Source: Lysobacteraceae bacterium (GTDB lineage Bacteria; Pseudomonadota; Gammaproteobacteria; Xanthomonadales; Rhodanobacteraceae). Taken from it: a stretch of 37,941 bases of DNA. This document shows, one piece after another, positions 25,030-34,046 of the stretch. A program made the position numbers and the translations under genes. The notes under the pieces are model-generated. The model was not told where the DNA came from and made no database searches. It worked only from the letters and a program-made list of their open reading frames with translations. The stretch lies in assembly GCA_018970895.1 (NCBI GenBank), contig JAGWVM010000017.1:1-37941 (forward strand), given 5' to 3'. Each line of letters starts with the position of its first letter. Within the stretch, counting starts at the first letter, position 1.

Positions 25030-26004
25030 ATGCAAACGCCACCTGCAGAGCAAACGAAGGCCCGGAATGTCGACGAACGCTCGGTGGCCGATGCGCGGCA
25101 CGACCGCTTCTTCCACGGGGTCCTGAAGTTTTCCGCCCTGCTGGTGCTGGCGACGCTGCTGGGGGCGGCCCTGTCCACGCTGTGGGGTGGACGTGAAGTG
25201 CTGTTCGGGCAAGGCCTGCACTTCCTGACTAGCAACGCCTGGAACCCGGTCGAAGACGATTACGGCGCTGTCGCGCCGGTCTTCGGCACCCTCGTCACCT
25301 CGCTGATTGCCCTGGTGCTTGCCGTGCCGGTCAGTTTCGGCATTGCCCTGTTCATCACCGAGATCGCGCCCGCCTGGATGCGCGGCCCAGTGTCTGCAGC
25401 CATCGAACTGCTGGCCGGCATTCCATCGATCATCTTCGGCATGTGGGGTCTGTTCGTGTTCGTGCCGTTCATGTCGCGGATCGAACCCGCGCTGTCCGCC
25501 ACGCTCGGCAAGCTGCCGCTTGTGGGCAAGCTGTTCCAGGGACCGCCACTCGGACTCGGCCTGCTGACCGCCGGCATCGTGCTCGCGGTGATGATCCTGC
25601 CGTTCATCTCCTCGGTCATGCGCGAAGTCTTCCAGACCGTACCCACGCGGCTGAAGGAGTCGTCCTACGCGCTGGGTTCCAGCACCTGGGAAGTGGTCTG
25701 GGACATCGTGCTTCCCTACACCCGCTCGGCGGTGATCGGCGGCATCTTCCTGGGACTGGGGCGCGCGCTGGGCGAGACCATGGCAGTGACATTTGTGCTG
25801 GGCAACTCCTACAACATCACGTCGTCGCTGCTGATGCCGGGCACCTCAATCTCCTCCAGCATCGCCAACGAGTTCAACGAGGCCGTCGGCACCCATCGCT
25901 CGGCATTGATCGCGTTGGGCTTCGTATTGTTCTTGGTGACGTTCGTGGTGCTTCTGATCGCCCGGCTGATGCTTCGCCAACTGGTCAAGCGGGAGGGCAA
26001 GTGA
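25030..26004 (+). CDS. pstC: Phosphate ABC transporter permease PstC
   Basis: A 324-residue inner-membrane permease. About six transmembrane helices are visible (near residues 35-60, 85-115, 125-155, 175-200, 235-265 and 290-315). The EAA loop contacting PstB is in LKESSYALGSSTWEVVWDIVLP. GLGRALGETMAVTFVLGN is a PstC signature. The start ATG has only a weak ribosome-binding site. The stop overlaps the pstA ATG by one base (TGATG). Confidence 0.96.
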   Translation: MQTPPAEQTKARNVDERSVADARHDRFFHGVLKFSALLVLATLLGAALSTLWGGREVLFGQGLHFLTSNAWNPVEDDYGAVAPVFGTLVTSLIALVLAVPVSFGIALFITEIAPAWMRGPVSAAIELLAGIPSIIFGMWGLFVFVPFMSRIEPALSATLGKLPLVGKLFQGPPLGLGLLTAGIVLAVMILPFISSVMREVFQTVPTRLKESSYALGSSTWEVVWDIVLPYTRSAVIGGIFLGLGRALGETMAVTFVLGNSYNITSSLLMPGTSISSSIANEFNEAVGTHRSALIALGFVLFLVTFVVLLIARLMLRQLVKREGK

Positions 26005-26876
26005 TGTCGACACAAGGCATTTATCTGCGTCGTCGCATCGTCAACGTCACCGCCCTGCTGCTGGGGGGCTGCGCCACCGTGCTGGGGCTTCTGTTCCTGG
26101 TCTGGATCCTCTGGGTCACCATCAGCAACGGCATCGGCGCGCTTCATCTGAGCCTGTTCACCAAGATCACCGCCTATGCCGACGAGGGAGGGCTGTCCAA
26201 CGCCATCGTCGGCAGCCTGATCATGGACCTCATGGCGCTGCTTATCTGTGCGCCGATCGGCGTGATGGCGGGTACCTACCTGGCGGAATACGGCCGCAAC
26301 TCGAAACTCGGTGCGCTGATTCGCTTCCTCAACGACATCCTGCTGTCGGCCCCTTCGATCGTGATGGGGTTGTTCGTGTACGTCATCATCGTGCTGCCGA
26401 TCTCCAACATGACGCACGGGCACATATCGTTTTCGGGCTTCGCCGGCAGCGTGGCGCTCGCCTTGATCGGCCTGCCGGTGATCGTGCGCACCACCGACGA
26501 GATGCTGCAGCTGGTTCCCGGCACCCTGCGCGAGGCAGCGCTGTCTCTCGGGGTGCCCCAGTGGAAGCTGACCGTGCAGGTGCTGGTCCGTGCCGCCGCT
26601 TCCGGCATCATCACGGGCGTGCTGCTGGCGTTGGCGCGCCTGGCCGGCGAGACGGCCCCGCTGCTGTTTACCGCGTTCGGCAACAACTTCATGACCGTGC
26701 ACCCTCTGGACAAGATGGCCAGCCTGCCGGTGGCCATCTACCAGTACACCAATGACCCGAGTCCTGCGCTGCATTCGATCGCGTGGGCCGGCGCTCTGTT
26801 GATCACGCTTTTCGTGCTGGCGCTGAGTCTGCTCACGCGTCTGCTGTTTTCACGCAAGAAGGTGAGTTATGAATGA
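26004..26876 (+). CDS. pstA: Phosphate ABC transporter permease PstA
   Basis: A 290-residue permease forming a heterodimer with PstC. Six hydrophobic segments fit the binding-protein-dependent transport fold. The coupling loop is [21 protein letters not shown], and [21 protein letters not shown] with [11 protein letters not shown] is typical of PstA. The ATG at 26004 gives an [14 protein letters not shown] cytoplasmic start before the first helix. It overlaps pstB by eight bases. Confidence 0.96.
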   Translation: MSTQGIYLRRRIVNVTALLLGGCATVLGLLFLVWILWVTISNGIGALHLSLFTKITAYADEGGLSNAIVGSLIMDLMALLICAPIGVMAGTYLAEYGRNSKLGALIRFLNDILLSAPSIVMGLFVYVIIVLPISNMTHGHISFSGFAGSVALALIGLPVIVRTTDEMLQLVPGTLREAALSLGVPQWKLTVQVLVRAAASGIITGVLLALARLAGETAPLLFTAFGNNFMTVHPLDKMASLPVAIYQYTNDPSPALHSIAWAGALLITLFVLALSLLTRLLFSRKKVSYE

Positions 26877-27672
26877 TCTTGCCGCAGCCGTCGAGATCCC
26901 GCTGACCGAGGTGGAGGAAAACCCCAAGATCAAGGTCAGCGATCTGCACTTCTATTACGCCGGCTTCCATGCGCTGAAGGGCATCAGCATGGACATCCCG
27001 GAAAAGAAGGTCACGGCGATCATCGGCCCGTCCGGTTGCGGCAAGTCGACGCTGCTGCGGGTGTTCAACCGGATCTATTCGATCTATCCCAAGCTTGAGG
27101 CAAGGGGACAGATCATCCTCGACGGCGAGAATGTGCTCGACCCGGCCTACTCGTTGAACCGTCTGCGCAGCAAGGTCGGCATGGTGTTCCAGAAGCCGGT
27201 GCCGTTCCCGATGACGATTTTCGAGAATGTCGCCTACGGCATCCGCCACCACGAGAAGCTCTCGCGCGCCGACATGGAGGTGCGCGTGGAGAAAGCCCTT
27301 CGCGACGCCGCGCTGTGGGACGAGGTGAAGGACAAGCTCAAGCAGAACGCGCTGGGCCTGTCCGGCGGCCAGCAGCAGCGCTTGTGCATTGCCCGCGCGA
27401 TCGCGCTCAGGCCCGAAGTGCTGCTGCTGGACGAGCCGACTTCGGCGCTGGACCCGATCGCCACCAGTCGCATCGAGCAGCTGGTCGAGGAACTCAAGAG
27501 CCAGTTCACCATCGTCATCGTCACCCACAACATGCAGCAGGCGGCGCGCTGCTCGGATCGCACCGCGTTCATGTACATGGGTGAGCTGATCGAGTTCGAC
27601 GGTACCGAGAAGATCTTCACCAAGCCGAGCAAGAAGCAGACCGAGGACTACATCACCGGCCGCTTCGGCTGA
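26869..27672 (+). CDS. pstB: Phosphate ABC transporter ATP-binding protein PstB
   Basis: A 267-residue ATPase powering PstCA. Walker A GPSGCGKS is at residues 53-60, the signature LSGGQ at 164-168, and Walker B LLLDEP at 185-190, followed by the switch histidine in [32 protein letters not shown] is the PstB-type Q-loop. The ~20-residue acidic N-terminal extension is slightly long but common. The start lies inside the end of pstA. Confidence 0.97.
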   Translation: MNDLAAAVEIPLTEVEENPKIKVSDLHFYYAGFHALKGISMDIPEKKVTAIIGPSGCGKSTLLRVFNRIYSIYPKLEARGQIILDGENVLDPAYSLNRLRSKVGMVFQKPVPFPMTIFENVAYGIRHHEKLSRADMEVRVEKALRDAALWDEVKDKLKQNALGLSGGQQQRLCIARAIALRPEVLLLDEPTSALDPIATSRIEQLVEELKSQFTIVIVTHNMQQAARCSDRTAFMYMGELIEFDGTEKIFTKPSKKQTEDYITGRFG

Positions 27673-27733
27673 TCCGGCCGGGCCGTCCGCGCGTTCCACC
27701 CGTTCCACGCATCCCAGACAGGCAGATATCGAC

Positions 27734-28456
27734 ATGAGCAGCGGCAGCGAGCACATCATCAAGAGCTACGACAGCGAACTGGCCCGCCTGACCGGCGAGA
27801 TCGTGCGCATGGGCGAGCTGTCGGTGACCCAGCTGGAGTCGGCCATCGATGTGGTGGACCGGCGCGACGAGCGCGCGGCCCAGCGGGTGGTCGCCAACGA
27901 CGACGCGATCGATCAGCTCGAGACCGAGATCAGCCACGACGTGGTGCGCCTGCTGGCGCTGCGCGCGCCGATGGCGGGTGACCTGCGCAACGTGTTCGCT
28001 GCGCTGCGCATCGCGGCCGACATCGAACGCATCGGCGACTATGCGGCCAACGTGGCGAAGCGCTCGATCCCGCTGTCGATGGTCGCGCCGATCACCCCGA
28101 CCAAGGGCCTGGGCTACCTGGCCAAGCTGGCCGCCGCCGAGGTCCGTGACGTGCTGGTGGCCTACCGCGACCAGGACGCCGAGCATGCCTACCAGGTGTG
28201 GAAGAGCGACGCCGAGCTGGACGAGGCCTACACCGGCTATTTCCGCCAGCTGCTCACCTACATGATGGAAGATCCGCGCAACATCACGCCGTGCACGCAC
28301 CTGCTGTTCATGGCCAAGAACATCGAGCGCATCGGCGACCACGCCACCAACATCGCCGAGAGCATCTGGTTCCAGGTGCACGGCGAGACGATGGACAAGC
28401 AGCGCATCAAGCGCGACTTCACCTCCAGTCCGGAGCTGACCAAGCTCGGCGAGTAG
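27734..28456 (+). CDS. phoU: Phosphate signalling protein PhoU
   Basis: A 240-residue all-helical protein with two PhoU domains (about residues 15-105 and 120-215). The metal-binding E/D motifs are ANDDAIDQLETEI near residue 55 and the RIGDYAANVAKR and RIGDHATNIAE pairs. PhoU connects PstB and the PhoR kinase so that high phosphate silences the Pho regulon. It closes the pstSCAB-phoU operon, 61 bases after pstB. phoBR is not in the window. Confidence 0.96.
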   Translation: MSSGSEHIIKSYDSELARLTGEIVRMGELSVTQLESAIDVVDRRDERAAQRVVANDDAIDQLETEISHDVVRLLALRAPMAGDLRNVFAALRIAADIERIGDYAANVAKRSIPLSMVAPITPTKGLGYLAKLAAAEVRDVLVAYRDQDAEHAYQVWKSDAELDEAYTGYFRQLLTYMMEDPRNITPCTHLLFMAKNIERIGDHATNIAESIWFQVHGETMDKQRIKRDFTSSPELTKLGE

Positions 28457-28479
28457 GCCGTCGGCGATCCGCAGGCAGC

Positions 28480-28515
28480 GACGCCCGCCGGTGCAAGCCG
28501 GCGGGCGTCTTCGTT
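28480..28515 (+). terminator. Terminator of the pst-phoU operon
   Basis: A 12-base perfect stem, GACGCCCGCCGG pairing with CCGGCGGGCGTC around a TGCAAG loop, followed by TTCGTT. It sits 23 bases after the phoU stop and before the convergent small membrane protein gene. Confidence 0.85.
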
Positions 28516-28530
28516 CGTGCCGCGCTCAGT

Positions 28531-28818
28531 TCAGGGCCCGGGACGGACGCGCCCGCGGGCATCACGGCGCAGCGCGGCGCCACGCACCATGCCGAACACG
28601 CCGATGGCGATCCAGGCCACCTGCATCAGGAAGGCCGGCCAGTTCATCGGCGAGCCGCCGAACACCAGCGACAACAGCACGCCGAGCGCGCCCAGCACGT
28701 TCATCAGCTGGTAGACCAGCCCCTGCCCGCGCAGCTTGTGGGCCTGGAGCAGGAAGTAGGCCAGCAGCACCAGCGCCACGCCCAGGTAACCCGTCCAGTC
28801 ATGCCAGGTGAAGTTCAT
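28531..28818 (-). CDS. Small membrane protein resembling the CBU_0592 family
   Basis: A 95-residue protein with three likely transmembrane helices (about residues 8-26, 35-52 and 58-76) and an Arg-rich cytoplasmic tail. WTGYLGVALVLLAYFLLQ and the LMNVLGALGVLLSLV segment resemble the small CBU_0592-type membrane proteins; function is unknown. The ATG overlaps the rlmB stop as ATGA, making it the third cistron of an rnr-rlmB operon. Confidence 0.7.
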   Translation of the reverse strand: MNFTWHDWTGYLGVALVLLAYFLLQAHKLRGQGLVYQLMNVLGALGVLLSLVFGGSPMNWPAFLMQVAWIAIGVFGMVRGAALRRDARGRVRPGP

Positions 28819-29561
28819 CGTTTCGCACTCCGCTGCCGCAAGGCCTCGAACAGCACCACGCCGGTGGCGACGGACACGTTGAGGCTCTCCATCGCGCCCG
28901 GCATCGGGATCTTCGCCACGAAATCGCACAGCTCGCGGGTCAGCCGCCGCATGCCCTCGCCCTCGCTGCCCAGCACCAGCGCCACCGGGCCCTTGAAGTC
29001 CACGCCGTAGATCGGGGTGTCGGTATCGCCGTCCAGGCCGGTGATCCACACCCCGGCGTCCTTCAGCTCGCGCAGCGTGCGTGCGAGGTTGGTCACCGCG
29101 ATCAGCGGCACGCGGTCCGCGCCGCCGGCCGACGCCCGGCGCACCACCGGGGTCAGACCCACCGCGCGATCCTTCGGCACGATCACCGCGGTCACCTTGG
29201 CTGCCGCCGCACTGCGCAGGCAGGCGCCCAGGTTGTGCGGATCGGTGACCCCATCAAGCACCAGCACCAGCGTGTCGGCCCCATCGCGTTCAAGCAGCGC
29301 CGGCAGATCACCCTCGTGCGCCATCGGCGGCGGCTCGTACAGCGCCACCACGCCCTGATGGCGGGCCTCGCCGGCCAGCTTGTCCAGCTGTTCGCGCGGC
29401 CGCTGGTGCACGGGAATCTTCAGGCTCTTCGCCCGTTCCGCCAGGGCCTGCACGCGGGCGTTGCGCTGGCCCTGTTCGACCAGCAGCTCGCGCACCTGCC
29501 CGGCGTCGTTGCCGAGGGCACCCTCCACCGGGTTGATGCCGACAATCCAGCTCTCGCTCAT
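28815..29561 (-). CDS. rlmB: 23S rRNA (guanosine-2'-O)-methyltransferase RlmB
   Basis: A 248-residue SPOUT methyltransferase that 2'-O-methylates G2251 in the peptidyl-transferase P loop of 23S rRNA. The N-terminal RNA-binding substrate domain (about residues 1-75) precedes the knotted catalytic domain with DGVTDPHNLGACLRSA, ALVLGSEGEGM and AMESLNVSVATGVVLFEALR. The ATG gives MSESWIVGINPVE, the expected family start. It lies four bases after rnr, the same gene order as in E. coli. Confidence 0.95.
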   Translation of the reverse strand: MSESWIVGINPVEGALGNDAGQVRELLVEQGQRNARVQALAERAKSLKIPVHQRPREQLDKLAGEARHQGVVALYEPPPMAHEGDLPALLERDGADTLVLVLDGVTDPHNLGACLRSAAAAKVTAVIVPKDRAVGLTPVVRRASAGGADRVPLIAVTNLARTLRELKDAGVWITGLDGDTDTPIYGVDFKGPVALVLGSEGEGMRRLTRELCDFVAKIPMPGAMESLNVSVATGVVLFEALRQRSAKR

Positions 29562-29565
29562 CGGG

Positions 29566-32298
29566 TCACTTGCCTTTCGATCGATTCGGTCGCCTGCCGC
29601 GGGCCTTGGGCGGAGCCTCGCCGTCGTTCCGACGGGACGCCTTCGGCGCCTTCCCGTCACCGGCGGCGGCCGGCCTGGACGCAGGCTTGGCCGGCCTTGC
29701 AGCGCCGCGCTCCGGCGTCCGGCCCTTCGCCTTGCCGGTGGACGTCGGCACCGCCGGCAACGGCGGCAACGACGATGCCTGGCTCCGCGCACTGCGGGGC
29801 GGCGGATTATCGCCCGCCGGCGCCGGTGCCGGTAGCCCGGACTCCTTCCGGCCGAATGCGCGGCCGATCGCCTTGGCCGCGCGCCCGAACATGCCCGGCG
29901 CCTTTTCGGCCTTCACCGCCGACGCGGACGCCTTGGGCAGCGAATAGCGTTCGCCGCTGGCCGCATAGTCGTAGGACTTGGCGGTGCGCGGCGGCGGCAC
30001 GCCCTTCTTTTTCTGCGGCACCAGCCGGAAGTCGATCTTGCGGTCTTCCAGGCTGGCGCGAAGCACCTGCACGCGCACGTGGTCGCCGAGGCGGAACTGC
30101 TCGCCGGACTTCTCGCCCTTGAGCAGCTTGCGCTGCGGATCGAAGTGGTAATAGTCGTTGGCCAGCTGGCTGATGTGCACCAGCCCGGACACCTTCGAGT
30201 CGTCCAGCTCCACGAACAGGCCGAACGAGGTGACGCCGGTGACCACGCCGTCGAACTCGCTGCCCACGTGCTTGCTCATCCAGGCGCACTTGAAGCGCTC
30301 GTCGACGTCACGCTCGGCCTCCTCGGCGCGGCGCTCGCGCTGGGAGGTGTGCACCGCGAGCGAGCCCATCTCGGCCGGCGTGTACTGGTACTTGGCCGGC
30401 TTGCCCCCGGCCAGTGCGTGGCGGATCGCCCGGTGCACCAGCAGGTCGGGATAGCGGCGGATCGGCGAGGTGAAGTGCGCGTACGCACTCAGCGCCAGGC
30501 CGAAGTGGCCGCGGTTGTCGGGCTGGTAGGCGGCCATGCTCTGCGCGCGCAGCAGCACCGACTGGATCAGCTCGCGCTCGGGGCGCTCGCGCACCAGCCG
30601 CAGCAGCTCGGAGAAATCCGCCGGCGTGACCTCGGCCAGCGGCGGCAGGCTCAGCTTGAACTCACGCAGGAACTGCTGCAGGTCCTCGAACTTCTCCGCC
30701 GGCGGCGGCTCGTGCGCGCGAAACAGCGCCGGAATCTTCTTCTTCTCCAGGAACAGCGCCGCCTGCACGTTGGCCGCGATCATGCATTCCTCGATCAGCT
30801 TGTGCGCGTCGTTGCGCTCGGTGGCGCCCATCGACTCCACTTCGCCGCGCTGGTCGAGGCGGAACTTCACCTCCGGCGTCTCGAAATCGATCGCGCCGCG
30901 GCGCTGGCGTTGCGCGGCCATCGCCTGGTAGAGCGCGTGCAGGTTGCGGATCTGCGGCAGCACGTCGGCCACCTCGGCGATCGTGTCGGGGTCTTCCAGG
31001 CCGACCACCTGCCACACCTTGTCGTAGGTCAGGCGCGCATGCGAGCGCATCACCGCGTCGTAGAACTTCGACTTGGTGACCTCACCGCTGGCGTCGACGT
31101 GCATCTCGCACACCATGCACAAACGTTCGACCTTGGGATTGAGCGAGCAGATGCCGTTGGACAGCGTTTCCGGCAGCATCGGCACCACGAACCCGGGGAA
31201 GTAGGTGGACGTGCTGCGCTCCTGCGCCTCGGCGTCCAGCGCGGTGCCGGTGCGCACGTAGTGCGACACGTCGGCGATCGCGACGATCAGCCGCCAGCCG
31301 CCGCCACGCTTCGGCTCGGCATACACGGCGTCATCGAAGTCGCGCGCATCGGCGCCGTCGATGGTCACCAGCGGCAGCTTGCGCAGGTCGACGCGGCCCT
31401 CGCGCTCGGCGGCGGTGACCTCCGGCTCCACCTGCGCCGCGTCGCGCAGCACCTCGGCCGACCACTCGCGCGGCAGGTCGTAACTGGCGATCGCCATCTC
31501 CACCAGCAGCGAGGGCTGCAGGCGCTCGCCGAGCACCGAGCGGATCTCGCCCAGCGGCGCGCGCTGGGCGGTCGGCGGGTCGGTGATCTCCACCACCACG
31601 ATCTGGCCGTTGCGTGCGCCCAGCTCCTTGCCGGGCGGGATCAGGATGTCCTGCAGCAGGCGACGGTCGTCCGGCGACACGACCGTGACGCCATTCTCCA
31701 CCGTGACACGGCCCACCAGCCGCGGCGAACGACGCTGCAGCACCTCGACGATGGCGCCCTGGCGCCGGCCGCGGCGATCCAGGCCCACCACGCTGGCGAG
31801 CACGCGGTCGCCGTGCATCACGGCACGCATCTGCTGCGGCGAGAGGTAGAGATCGTCACCGCCCTCGTCCGGCCGCAGGAAGCCGTAGCCCTCGGCGTTG
31901 GCGATCACCAGGCCGGGGATCAGGTCGAGCTTCTGCGCCGGCGCATAGTCGCCGCGACGCCCCTGCAACAGCTGGCCGTCGCGCACCATCGCACCGAGGC
32001 GCTTGCGCAGCGCCATCAGGTCATCGGGATGGTCCAGCGCCAGCGCTTCGGCGATGCGCGCCTCGCTCAGCCACTCGCCACGATCGGCCAGCATGGACAG
32101 GATCGCCTCGCGGCTGGGGATCGGACGCTCGTAGCGCTGCGCCTCGCGCTCGGCCTGCGGGTCGCGGATGGCGCCCGTGCTCTTGCGCGGCGCACCGCCG
32201 TTGGAACGTGGCTTGCCGGACGGGCGCAGCGGCGCGTCGTCGCGGGAGGAAGCCGTGGCGCGGCGCTTGTCGCCGCGCGAAGTTTTTTTCTGGGTCAC
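29566..32298 (-). CDS. rnr: Ribonuclease R
   Basis: A 910-residue processive 3'-5' exoribonuclease of the RNB family. In order: a basic N-terminal leader (1-60), a winged-helix domain (about 60-125, SREAILSMLADRGEWLSEARI), two cold-shock OB domains, the RNB catalytic domain with DARDFDDAVYAE (its clustered Asp residues bind the metal) and the SPIRRYPDLLVHRAI motif, then S1 (about 650-735), and a ~150-residue Lys/Arg/Pro/Ala-rich tail. The length exceeds E. coli RNase R (about 813) because of the leader and tail. The start is GTG with AAGG upstream; a run of seven A bases falls in codons 4-6. The tail probably binds structured RNA or ribosomes. Confidence 0.95.
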   Translation of the reverse strand: MTQKKTSRGDKRRATASSRDDAPLRPSGKPRSNGGAPRKSTGAIRDPQAEREAQRYERPIPSREAILSMLADRGEWLSEARIAEALALDHPDDLMALRKRLGAMVRDGQLLQGRRGDYAPAQKLDLIPGLVIANAEGYGFLRPDEGGDDLYLSPQQMRAVMHGDRVLASVVGLDRRGRRQGAIVEVLQRRSPRLVGRVTVENGVTVVSPDDRRLLQDILIPPGKELGARNGQIVVVEITDPPTAQRAPLGEIRSVLGERLQPSLLVEMAIASYDLPREWSAEVLRDAAQVEPEVTAAEREGRVDLRKLPLVTIDGADARDFDDAVYAEPKRGGGWRLIVAIADVSHYVRTGTALDAEAQERSTSTYFPGFVVPMLPETLSNGICSLNPKVERLCMVCEMHVDASGEVTKSKFYDAVMRSHARLTYDKVWQVVGLEDPDTIAEVADVLPQIRNLHALYQAMAAQRQRRGAIDFETPEVKFRLDQRGEVESMGATERNDAHKLIEECMIAANVQAALFLEKKKIPALFRAHEPPPAEKFEDLQQFLREFKLSLPPLAEVTPADFSELLRLVRERPERELIQSVLLRAQSMAAYQPDNRGHFGLALSAYAHFTSPIRRYPDLLVHRAIRHALAGGKPAKYQYTPAEMGSLAVHTSQRERRAEEAERDVDERFKCAWMSKHVGSEFDGVVTGVTSFGLFVELDDSKVSGLVHISQLANDYYHFDPQRKLLKGEKSGEQFRLGDHVRVQVLRASLEDRKIDFRLVPQKKKGVPPPRTAKSYDYAASGERYSLPKASASAVKAEKAPGMFGRAAKAIGRAFGRKESGLPAPAPAGDNPPPRSARSQASSLPPLPAVPTSTGKAKGRTPERGAARPAKPASRPAAAGDGKAPKASRRNDGEAPPKARGRRPNRSKGK

Positions 32299-32368
32299 TC
32301 AGTTGCCTTGGTTGGAGGCACCCGGACGAGGCTCGCCCGGATGCAGGGAAAATTTTCTCGACGGATTG

Positions 32369-32397
32369 TTGACAACCCTGGGGGAGGTGCCTAATCT
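32369..32397 (+). promoter_or_regulatory. tRNA-Leu promoter
   Basis: A perfect -35 TTGACA (32369-32374) is followed after 17 bases by TAATCT (32392-32397), which keeps the TA...T framework of a -10. The predicted transcript would start about 34 bases before the tRNA, leaving a normal 5' leader for RNase P. Confidence 0.75.
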
Positions 32398-32437
32398 ACG
32401 CGGCTCGCGCTGACCTGTTGGTCACGCGGCCACACCT

Positions 32438-32522
<85 letters not shown>

Positions 32523-32528
32523 ATTGTA

Positions 32529-32564
32529 GACGAAGCCCGCCGCGATGCGGGCTTCGTCGTTTCT
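32529..32564 (+). terminator. Terminator of tRNA-Leu
   Basis: A perfect 12-base stem, GACGAAGCCCGC pairing with GCGGGCTTCGTC around CGCGAT, is followed by GTTTCT. It ends the tRNA transcript seven bases after the CCA. Confidence 0.85.
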
Positions 32565-32598
32565 GCGGTTCACGCAGGCCGCCGAGGGTGATCCGCCG

Positions 32599-33204
32599 AT
32601 GACGACCACGTGCCATGCCCTCGCCTCGCAGCGGCACTGGGTGTTCGACCTGGACGGCACGCTGACCGTCGCCGTGCACGACTTCGCCGCGATCCGCCGC
32701 GAGCTGGTGATCCGCGACGACGAGGACATCCTCGCCCACATCGCCGCCCTGCCCGCCTCCGAAGCCGACGCCAAGCGCGCGTGGCTGCTCGAGCACGAAC
32801 GCGAGCTGGCGCAGGCATCGCTTCCGGCCGAAGGCGCCGAGACGCTGATCCGCATGCTGGCCAACCGCGGCTGCCGGCTCGGCATCCTCACCCGCAACCT
32901 GCGCGAGCTGGCGCTGCTGTCGCTGGAAGCGATCGGACTGGCGGACTGTTTCGATCCGGCCGACGTGCTCGGTCGCGAGGACGCGCCGCCCAAGCCCGAC
33001 CCGGCCGGCCTGCACCAGATCGCCGCCCGCTGGGCGGTCGAACCGGCCGCACTGGCCATGGTCGGCGACTACGCCTACGACCTCGCCAGTGCCCGCGCCG
33101 CCGGCGCCCGCTCCGTGCTGGTGAACCTGCCGGACAACCGCTGGCCGGACCTCGCCGACTGGCACTTCGCCGACTGCCACGCGCTGCACGCCGCGCTGGC
33201 CTGA
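32599..33204 (+). CDS. HAD superfamily phosphatase (phosphoglycolate phosphatase-like)
   Basis: A 201-residue HAD-IA hydrolase. Motif I is VFDLDGTLT with the nucleophile D17 and acid/base D19. Motif II is the Thr in LGILTRN, motif III the Lys in PPKPDP, and motif IV MVGDYAYDLASARAAG. The cap is a short C1 helical insertion (about residues 25-75). The family dephosphorylates small sugar or glycolate phosphates; the substrate here is undetermined. The ATG at 32599 has GAGGGTG upstream and is preferred to an upstream start that would begin inside the tRNA terminator. REPIN copy B lies 15 bases after the stop. Confidence 0.85.
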   Translation: MTTTCHALASQRHWVFDLDGTLTVAVHDFAAIRRELVIRDDEDILAHIAALPASEADAKRAWLLEHERELAQASLPAEGAETLIRMLANRGCRLGILTRNLRELALLSLEAIGLADCFDPADVLGREDAPPKPDPAGLHQIAARWAVEPAALAMVGDYAYDLASARAAGARSVLVNLPDNRWPDLADWHFADCHALHAALA

Positions 33205-33219
33205 GCCCCTCGCACGTCG

Positions 33220-33300
33220 GTAGGAGCCCGCTCGCGGGCGATGCTCTTCGTTCCGGTGTTGCATCAGAGCCAGAAGCATCGCCCGCGAGCGGGCTCCTAC
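33220..33300 (+). repeat. REPIN copy B (inverted pair of GTAG-type REPs)
   Basis: An 81-base element with perfect arms: GTAGGAGCCCGCTCGCGGGC followed by GATGCT, and the reverse complement at the other end. The 29-base linker matches that of copy C when copy B is read in reverse, so B and C are inserted in opposite orientations. The element lies between the convergent HAD and VOC genes. Confidence 0.9.
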
Positions 33301-33346
33301 AAGAGCGGGCTTCGGCCTGGATCAAGAGCGGGCTTCAGCCTGGATG
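33301..33346 (+). repeat. 23-base tandem duplication at the end of the VOC gene
   Basis: Two adjacent 23-base units (33301-33323 and 33324-33346), each beginning AAGAGCGGGCTTC, differ at only two positions. The array starts at the first base after REPIN copy B and contains the VOC stop codon (33335-33337) in its second unit. Confidence 0.85.
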
Positions 33347-33745
33347 GGGCGGCCCCTTCAGCTCGACCATGTTGCCCTCGGGATCGAAACAGTAGATCGA
33401 CGGGCCCTCGCCCCGGGCGCCGTAGCGCGAGCCGATGCTGCCCAGCGTTGCACCGTGGGCCCGCAGGTGGGTGAGGATCGCCGCCTCGTCGTAATCCACC
33501 ACGCGCAGGCAGAAGTGATCCATGTTGCGCCCCTCCAACCCGGGCGCGGCGCCGCCGTGGCGGCCGATACGGCCGTCCACGCTGACCAGGTCGACCAGCG
33601 ACGCCCCGGCGCGCAGCTGCACCAGGCCGATGTCGTCCTGCCGGCGCTCCTCGCGGCAACCCAGCACGTCGCAATAGAACCGCTGCACTGCCGCCAGGTC
33701 GCGCACGCGCAGCACCACGTGGTCGATCTCGCCGATCCGGATCAT
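33335..33745 (-). CDS. VOC (glyoxalase/bleomycin-resistance) family protein
   Basis: A 136-residue protein made of two beta-alpha-beta-beta-beta units. The likely metal ligands are H9 (EIDHVVL), the His in MDHFCLRV and the Glu in GNMVELKGP, matching the His/Glu set of VOC dioxygenases and isomerases. RFYCDVLGCREERRQDDIGLVQLRAG is a common VOC block. Substrate is unknown. The ATG at 33745 is chosen because conservation begins at MIRIGEIDH; longer frames run into the divergent promoter. The last codons lie inside a tandem duplication next to REPIN copy B. Confidence 0.85.
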   Translation of the reverse strand: MIRIGEIDHVVLRVRDLAAVQRFYCDVLGCREERRQDDIGLVQLRAGASLVDLVSVDGRIGRHGGAAPGLEGRNMDHFCLRVVDYDEAAILTHLRAHGATLGSIGSRYGARGEGPSIYCFDPEGNMVELKGPPHPG

Positions 33746-33815
33746 GGGACGCCTCCTGCCGAAACCTCCCCAGCTTAACCGGCGCCATCGGTCCCGCGAC
33801 GGGCTGTCCCACCCG

Positions 33816-33844
33816 CTGACCGCCACCCGGGCGGCCTGTATAAT
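33816..33844 (+). promoter_or_regulatory. Promoter of the glycine riboswitch-gcvP transcript
   Basis: CTGACC (33816-33821) and a perfect TATAAT (33839-33844) are separated by 17 bases, with TG directly before the -10. Transcription should start near 33851, just before the first riboswitch helix. Confidence 0.85.
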
Positions 33845-33859
33845 CGCGCTGTTACACGT

Positions 33860-34046
33860 ACGGTGGGAGAAGCGGCGGGCCGGCTCGGCCACGCCGCTGC
33901 CGAAGGCGCAACGCCCGTAATCGCTCAGGCCCCGTAACCACCGCGCGACAACACTCTGGAGAGACCGGTTGAATCCGGCGCCGAAGGGGCACCAGGCAGC
34001 AGGTCATCGCCGCCTCCAAACTCTCAGGCAAAAGGACAGAGGGGCG
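33860..34046 (+). promoter_or_regulatory. Tandem glycine riboswitch
   Basis: Two glycine aptamers in series precede gcvP. Aptamer 1 runs from about 33860 to 33955 (GGGAGAAGC, GCCGAAGGCGCAAC, GCTCAGGCCCCGTAACC). Aptamer 2 runs from about 33954 to 34046 (CTCTGGAGAGACCGG, GCCGAAGGGGCACCAGGC, CTCTCAGGCAAAAGGACAGAG) and is closest to consensus. The short CTCTGGAGAGA linker joins them as in other tandem switches. Glycine binding normally turns on glycine-cleavage genes. GGGGCGCCCC and a GCGTGC/GCACGC hairpin (34051-34068) before the gcvP start are candidates for the expression platform. Confidence 0.93.

Noticed and set aside
33301..33346. Start of a CRISPR-like array
   Set aside because: Only two directly adjacent units without spacers; it is a tandem duplication.
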